A DNA stretch of 64,000 nucleotides, taken from positions 57,702,609 to 57,766,608 of the forward strand of contig OW121854.1 of the NCBI GenBank assembly GCA_933228895.1, given 5' to 3'. The notes beneath the pieces were generated by a model, which saw nothing but the letters and a program-made list of their open reading frames with translations, did no database searches and had not been told where the DNA came from. Within the stretch, counting starts at the first letter, position 1, and each line of letters starts with the position of its first letter. The stretch is from Platycnemis pennipes (lineage: Eukaryota > Arthropoda > Insecta > Odonata > Platycnemididae). Shown here one piece after another: positions 58,325-64,000 of the stretch. A program made the position numbers and the translations under genes.

Positions 58325-58680
58325 TAGGTAGGTTTGACGCAGCTTTCCATTCGAGTCCCCTATCAGCTAACCTCTCCATACCAGTAATCACTTCGTTACT
58401 GCGTAGGCACTAGCCATCTATCTGCACGTGACTCTTTTACCTTAAGTATTTCCATGGAGTAGCATCATTGCCTGTCATTAGCGCATTTGTGGTGATTTTC
58501 ACCTCCTGACATGCACTCTGTGTGGCTCGAAGGGCATTACGTAGATGTAGAAGTAATATTAAACGTCTCTTTCACATCCTTCACTAGTTTCTCTATACAT
58601 CTCATACGAGTCCTCTCTTTGCTGTTTCTCCCATTTGCTTTTCCCGTGACGCCTTCATCAGACTAATGTAACTCTAGACA
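58325..58680 (-). mobile_element. LINE-A copy interrupted by another repeat
   Basis: The right piece (about 58557-58680) reads on the minus strand CTGATGAAGGCG, ATGGGAGAAACAGC, CTCGTATGAGATGTATAGAG, GTGAAGGATGTGAAAGAGAC. The left piece (58325-58388) reads TATGGAGAGGTTAGCTGATAG, then AGCTGCGTCAAACC. Together they form the LINE-A 3' end, split by about 165 bp that ends in GTAGATGTAGAAG. The final TGATGA tail is lost. Confidence 0.65.
58383..58557 (+). mobile_element. TAGATGTAG-type element nested in LINE-A
   Basis: Carries CACCTCCTGACATGCACTCT, GTGTGGCTCGAAGGGCATTA and CGTAGATGTAG at its 3' end (58497-58552). The short direct repeat AGTAAT at 58383-58388 and 58552-58557 brackets about 163 bp. 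If this is the target duplication, it shows that the family is a mobile element about 160 bp long whose conserved part is its 3' end. Confidence 0.5.
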
Positions 58681-60189
58681 TGGTGTGCATTTATAAATTA
58701 AAATATTTTATTTTAAAATTGTACACATAATAGGGGCGTTTGTGCGGAACCGAAATCGCAGTTTTGTTCACGAAATCGTTATATGGAATTTTGGTGAAAA
58801 AATGAATCTTCTAACCACAACCATTCACTCATAAATCATAAATTAAAATAAGCGAAAAGTGACGCCCACCGAAAAAGCTGATTTGATATCATTGAAGTCA
58901 TTTTCCTCCCGTCCTTGGCTGCTTTTACGGGAAGGGAAGGGAGTGGAGGGGGGTTCTCGGAGGGCCTGTTCGCACAGATGCCTTCGCAACTGCTCCTATG
59001 GGCAGAGTCAGCTGCGTCCCCCTCATTGCGATAAAGCGAAGTAGCTTCGCGGGCTCAGTTGTGATTGGACCAAGTCGACATACGTCAGAGGTTGCACCAC
59101 GCCTACTTTTCCGAAAGGGTTAAAAACATCAGTTTTTCGCCGCTTATAACTCGAGAAGTAATTGACGGATCAAAAAACGGAGAAATAAGGGTCTTTTTAT
59201 TTTAAGAACTCCAGATTCGGCAATAAATAATGTGGTAAACGACCCCATTAAAAGTAAACCAGTTATTGTGGCAATAATGGAGTTAAACATGATTGTTTTC
59301 TAAAATGAACTGAACTTCAAGAGTGTACACCTTGATTCATCTTCGTGTGGTGTTTTTTCTGATAAGTTTGGATTCCGAATACTTACTGATTTTGTTGCAA
59401 TGCTCGATTATTCCACTATATGTGTCGCTGGACCATGTTTATTTTCGTCCCAAAGGAATGAGTCCTCCACTGGAATTTCCTTTCCGTGCATCACCGCGTG
59501 GGATGACTCATGTTCCTGACCTCCTCCGTCATTCCTTTTATCCCTATCACGTTCCACATGGTACCATCCGGTGAATCAGATGCATAGAATGTGTTCTTCA
59601 CCTTGATATCCGATCCCTCCCAGCGGTCATTTTCTCCAAACGCCACTGTACCCCCGTAATTGGTACAACCGAATGCACTTAAAAGTAATCTTCAACCCCC
59701 ACCCGTATCATCCATCAACAACCATCATTTTTTGTCCGTCTTATCTCACGACGTTCGCCTCAACTCGAAGAGAACCTTACCAGAACCTAGAGAGAAGTTG
59801 ATGAATTCTACTTTAGAGACATCGTTTAATCGACCATTAAGGATTTTTCCCATGTCACCATTTGATGGACGACGCGTTACTGGTTGACATTTGGCTTTAA
59901 GTTTTTCCTGATGATAAATAGTGGATGAGTGCCGACCACTATGGGTGGGGATAACCCGTATTATTCGGTAGACGACTTATTGCTGATGGTGAGAGAGACG
60001 TGGCATATGAAGGCTAATCATATCATGATCATAGGACTTTGACGCTTGACGTTGACTTTTAAGAATTTAAAATGATGGCAAACCACTTCGGTATGTTCTC
60101 ACCAATAAACCCGGATGTCAAATTTATTGAGATTGAACGATGCAAGTTACATTCTGCCACTAAGTTTTTGAGGAACAGTCAAAAATGGG
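58681..60189. other. Unassigned DNA
   Basis: Nothing recognised. 59010-59300 has a moderately repeat-like look but I find no second copy in the window. Confidence 0.45.
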
Positions 60190-60260
60190 AATCTGGTTGG
60201 TATGGGTGCTGAAGGGCTGCCTTTCCATTCCGGTAGCCTGAATTCGAGTTCCTGCGGTGG
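60190..60260 (+). mobile_element. SINE family 1 head fragment
   Basis: GTTGGTATGGGTGCTGAAGG and TAGCCTGAATTCGAGTTCCT then GCGGTGGATTTCTTTC parallel the reference head (GTTGGTGTGGTGGCTACAG, CCCGGCAGTGGCGGATTTTT). The B-box area is degenerate, and the body decays quickly after 60260. Confidence 0.5.
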
Positions 60261-62926
60261 ATTTCTTTCAATGCGATGACAGTCTCTACTTGAGAACCGT
60301 GCATCAAACTCTTTAAGATCAAATTCCATAAGTTAAGATTGTGCACCCTTGACGCCGAGTTTTTCGCCAACCCTCCACTCCCAAAATCTCTACCTCTCCT
60401 GTATTTTGGAAGACTTAAAGGTAAAAAGTTTGTAGGAACCTTCTGTACGTGTGCTAAAAACAGACCTTTCTGAAAGGCAAACGGAAGTGATTGAAGGCGC
60501 TGTAGACAAATACTCCCTGGCAAAACCTCAATGTCAAATGATGTCGCGATTGAGCGTTTCCTTTTGCACAGTGCGTCCACATGAGAGTTGCATTGAAAGG
60601 GATCGAAAATACTCGTTATACCTATCCTTCCTCTGCAATTCTCTTAAGGGAAATGCCGAGAGTGGGAGGGAGGGGTTGAATAACCACCAAACATGAAATA
60701 TATGCTTGAACTAGTAGATAAATCTTACTTGATGAAATGAACTCTTAATGCTCTTTACAAGAGGAAATGAGCGATAAGTATAAATTTAAAAAAATACAAA
60801 TATACTCAGAGATTCACATATTGGAAGAGATTAGGTGTAAATTACACACTTGAATACAAACATGTAGTTGATATAGACCAGTAGAGTGAAACACGATTTT
60901 CGGATATACAAGAGATCACTCTGCCAACATTCTGTGAATCCTTCGGCGGATCCTTTATGGTGTGAATTACCTCAGCTGTGTGTACCCTCTGAAAACTAAA
61001 ATGAAATGGTCAAGCAACTTCGTTTGCTTTAAGTGTGGGTTTATCGCTCTATTTTCGTAGCTTTGCAGATATTCAACTGCCCCCATTGCTATGGTCGTTC
61101 ATTTTTAGGAAGCTGTCTGGTCAAATATATTTTCTGGTACTTGAAATGCTTGGCCATATTCGTTTTGCATTTAACGCCTTCATCAAGGTCAATTTTATCG
61201 GCACTGGATAATTTATGAAAATTTCCTCAGTATTTTCATTCATCGTTTGCGCGATAATTCACGAGTGAGTTGTTTCCTTTTGCGTCAGCATGAGCGTCGC
61301 ATTGAAACAAGTTGAGAATCCGAAAGCCTCTCTGCGTCTTCCAGTGCATTCCTTTTGAAAGAAAAATAAAGGGGCGTTTAGTGGCTCCGTTTCAACCGCA
61401 GCGTTTGCAAAAACGAAGAGAGTGCCTTAATTAATGTGCTTTATGTCGGCGAAAATAAAGCGTCGCATTTGGGTCTCTTGCTCAAAGGAGATATCCTCTC
61501 TCCGTCGTGGCTCTAGAAGAAGGCGTTTCCGCGGAAGCTGCGGAGACTGGAAATATTAGGGCAGTGCTCAAAGACTGTCTCTGAGATATTCGAGCGTAGT
61601 CATCTCTCAATGTACCCGAACGCTATTTGCGCTCGGCCTCTCCATATACGTCTTTTCCTAATTGGTTTGAGATAAGTTGGGCATTCATTGCATCGCTTTC
61701 AATCCAGCTGCTTTTCCTTTCTGGAATGGCGTTTTTTTAACTGAAGAAATCGAGAGAAAATAAAGTATTATTAGGTAGTTATGAGCTGGTGACCTATTAA
61801 CTTGAAAGCGTCGAAAATCCTCTTTGAAAATATTTTTTCATGAAATCTCTTTCCGTTGGGAATATTCATTGAGAACCGGTGATTATTTACTAGTCAATCC
61901 AGCAACAATGTGATTCCTGTGCACTTATTTTAGAATTGCTTTGGACTTGGCTTAAAATACGATATCCGTATTCAGGTACACTTGGTCCAATCTTTATGTG
62001 TAATTTTGTTTCCCTAGTGTTTGAGTGCGATCCAGCCATGCCGTTACCCAAATAATTTAGCATAGTATATAAAACTGGTCCAGTCTCTAGTTGAATGCGT
62101 TGTTATCTGATTCTGAAACTAAGTACATCAAACTGCTCCTAAGGTCTGTCCTTTTTCTGTAGTTCAATAGAGTGATATTTAACCACAAAGAGAACTAAAC
62201 TGCCACTTAAATACTTAAGTATCATTTCTGTAACAGACGCCGGAAAGTCCTTTAAGGGAATTAGGTATGCTCCGACGTCAAAAAAATACACCGCGGAGCA
62301 AAATTCATTCTACAATAGTTTCCGTTCTTTAGGGTCGGACCTAGGGTATGCTCTTAACTTTATGGCTGCAGGGGATGGAGACATGAAGGGTCTTTTCTCT
62401 CTGTGTCGCTTTAGAAATGGGATTATCCCCGCAGCAGCCGAATCGTACGCAGGTTTTTGATGGTTTAGGGGATCTTGGATGACGGCAAGAAGTTTCCGTA
62501 GGACCCTCGCGCGGTACTTCCCTTTGTCTCCGTCCATAGCATCCCTTCTCGCCGACCTCCTTAGCTATGAAACAAAAAATTTGGGCACCGTCGACTTCCG
62601 CATCTTGGGTTTTTGCCGCATCACACGAGGCTCGTTGGATGCGGGGGTTTTTAAGAAACATCCCGGTTCAGCCCCTAACTCATCCATCTCCCGAGGAGGC
62701 GATTATTTACCCGACCTACGGAGGTGTATTAAGGCCATCAAAATATCGCACCTATCCAGATCCTACCGTGGGAAAGTCGATGAATAGCCATTGTGAAGGC
62801 AAAGGACCACATTTAATTATGTCGAGTGGTTGAGCATGCACTCCTTCAGAGTAACCTGCAATCCACTTCATGGGTATGCGGCATAGTGGGAATTATCACA
62901 AATATGAATTTAGTGCGTGCCTATAT
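60261..62926. other. Unassigned DNA
   Basis: No recognised gene. Overlapping frames at 62310-62833 (up to 106 codons, both strands) lack domains. Confidence 0.5.
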
Positions 62927-62975
62927 GCCTATATCTACATAATACCACGCAACGATGTTCGGCTGGGCCCTCCAA
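62927..62975 (-). repeat. TAGATGTAG-type dispersed repeat, fragment
   Basis: Plus strand CCTATATCTACATAATACCA then CGCAACGATGTTCGGCTGG. It matches the reverse complement of the terminal part (ATTATGTAGATATAG) with a decayed core. Confidence 0.5.
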
Positions 62976-64000
62976 TATCTGGCAGGTATTCTTGTGAAGA
63001 AATCAAAACTTATGTTCGTGAATTTCGTGGTAACTGATGTATTTGGAAGAAAAATATTTTCTTTAGCTAAATTTTTAGAAAGTAAAATAATATATAAGGT
63101 AGTATAAAAACTATCTCATAGAAATAAAATGGGCATATAAATTAATGTAGTGACTTAAAATCTTGGTGTTTTACTACTGTTGCCAAAAAAAAAGTTGCAG
63201 TAACTGATGCAACATAAAATGGGCATACTTTTTGGGAAAGTCTATGCATAGTTAAAAATCTCATAGTTATGAACTTTACACATTGAAATTTTTATTCCAG
63301 TAGTATATAGTAAAAAAGATTCATATTTCATTATTCATTACTTTTGTTTAAATTACTTATATGTACAGAAAATAATCATAACTAACAAAAATTAAAAAAG
63401 GTAACTGTCTCAACATATGTATTTAGTCAGAATGCAAAAAGTTCAGTTTTTATAAACATCAATGCAAAATCAGAGGAAACTGAACTAACGAAATTAGTTT
63501 TAGTTGATTATTTCCTGACATAGTGTTAACATTAGTTACTCCACTACAAGTTTTACTGTTAATCTGTAACTATATATATAAAATACATATTATGTGAACC
63601 ACAACCGTCGTATCGATAAATGCGCCGTCCTGGCAAAACAATAATTGCGGTCTGGATTATCGTCGATAGTAGATATGCATTGCAATCGTTGTGTAGAACG
63701 TATACGTTGTGCTTGCACTAACTTCTGTGCGGTTTAAAGCCACTAGATTTGCGTTTTGGCAACAAATTAAAACCGATTGATGTCAATCGTCATGGTGACT
63801 AAAATTTACGGGCAGTTCTTTCAGAAATAAATTCCCATGCAATACTTTAAGAAATTAATTCCATTAAATTTTATTTTGATTTCCCATTTAAGGTGTACAA
63901 TCTTCCTTGTTGTTACATCCAATTTCTCCGTATCATACGTGTATGATACCGAGCTTCCCGTTAGCTATTGTTTTGATTGTGGATCGATGGAATGATAGTG
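62976..64000. other. Unassigned AT-rich DNA
   Basis: The motif ATAAAATGGGCATA occurs near 63125 and 63213, and a 9-bp palindrome, GTATCATAC with GTATGATAC, lies at 63930-63949. Nothing else stands out. Confidence 0.5.

Noticed and set aside
1..64000. CRISPR array, bacterial operon or prophage
   Set aside because: No regularly spaced identical repeats, no dense long frames with ribosome-binding sites; the repeats are eukaryotic retroelements.

Overview
The window reads as non-coding nuclear DNA of an animal, most likely an arthropod and probably an insect with a large, repeat-rich genome. There are no bacterial-style operons and almost every open frame is short and featureless. The recognisable content is eukaryotic: decayed non-LTR retrotransposons whose 3' ends run into (TGA)n tails, tRNA-derived SINEs with internal pol III-type B boxes, a 5S rRNA-derived sequence, short DNA elements with terminal inverted repeats, and a 60-70 bp dispersed repeat ending in TAGATGTAG. 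The species cannot be fixed from sequence alone. I could not confirm any host protein-coding gene. Two short stretches (31052-31101 and 46261-46382) have good splice-site pairs and may be exons of a gene whose introns span part of the window.

Layout. 1-6650 is mostly unassigned AT-rich DNA with one LINE 3' fragment (3137-3288) and a G-run tract (3500-3910). 6728-7330 holds, on the minus strand, two copies of a hairpin-bearing retroelement tail flanking a 120-bp 5S rRNA-like unit. 9020-9940 is a SINE cluster. 11664-12236 is a long-inverted-repeat element with an apparent 8-bp target duplication. 12795-15350 holds LINE fragments of two families and a nearly intact SINE (14726-15054) with a perfect 10-bp target-site duplication. 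17995-21733 is a dense block of LINEs and SINEs on both strands.

22944-23346 is a 403-bp element with 33-bp terminal inverted repeats. 25188-25765 is a composite retro-insertion sharing 449 bp with 21285-21733. 28334-29412 is the best-preserved LINE, with decayed reverse-transcriptase motifs and an 8-bp target duplication. 32632-32782 is a near-perfect 68-bp-arm palindrome. 38956-39446 is an inverted-repeat region enclosing a 93-bp tandem duplication. 41130-41560 is one SINE inserted into another. 44640-51030 and 56095-58680 hold further SINE and LINE copies. The remaining stretches are unassigned.

How the parts relate. One LINE family (called here LINE-A, RTE-like, TGATGA-tailed) has nine partial copies. 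A second (LINE-B, with a YGSETWTL / FEMWIWRRMEK type C-terminus) has at least six certain or probable copies. These are plausible sources of the machinery that moved the SINEs. Several unrelated elements share a hairpin motif of the form TGATGAC...GAAAC that resembles the terminal hairpins of Penelope-like retroelements. All family assignments come from reading, not from searches.
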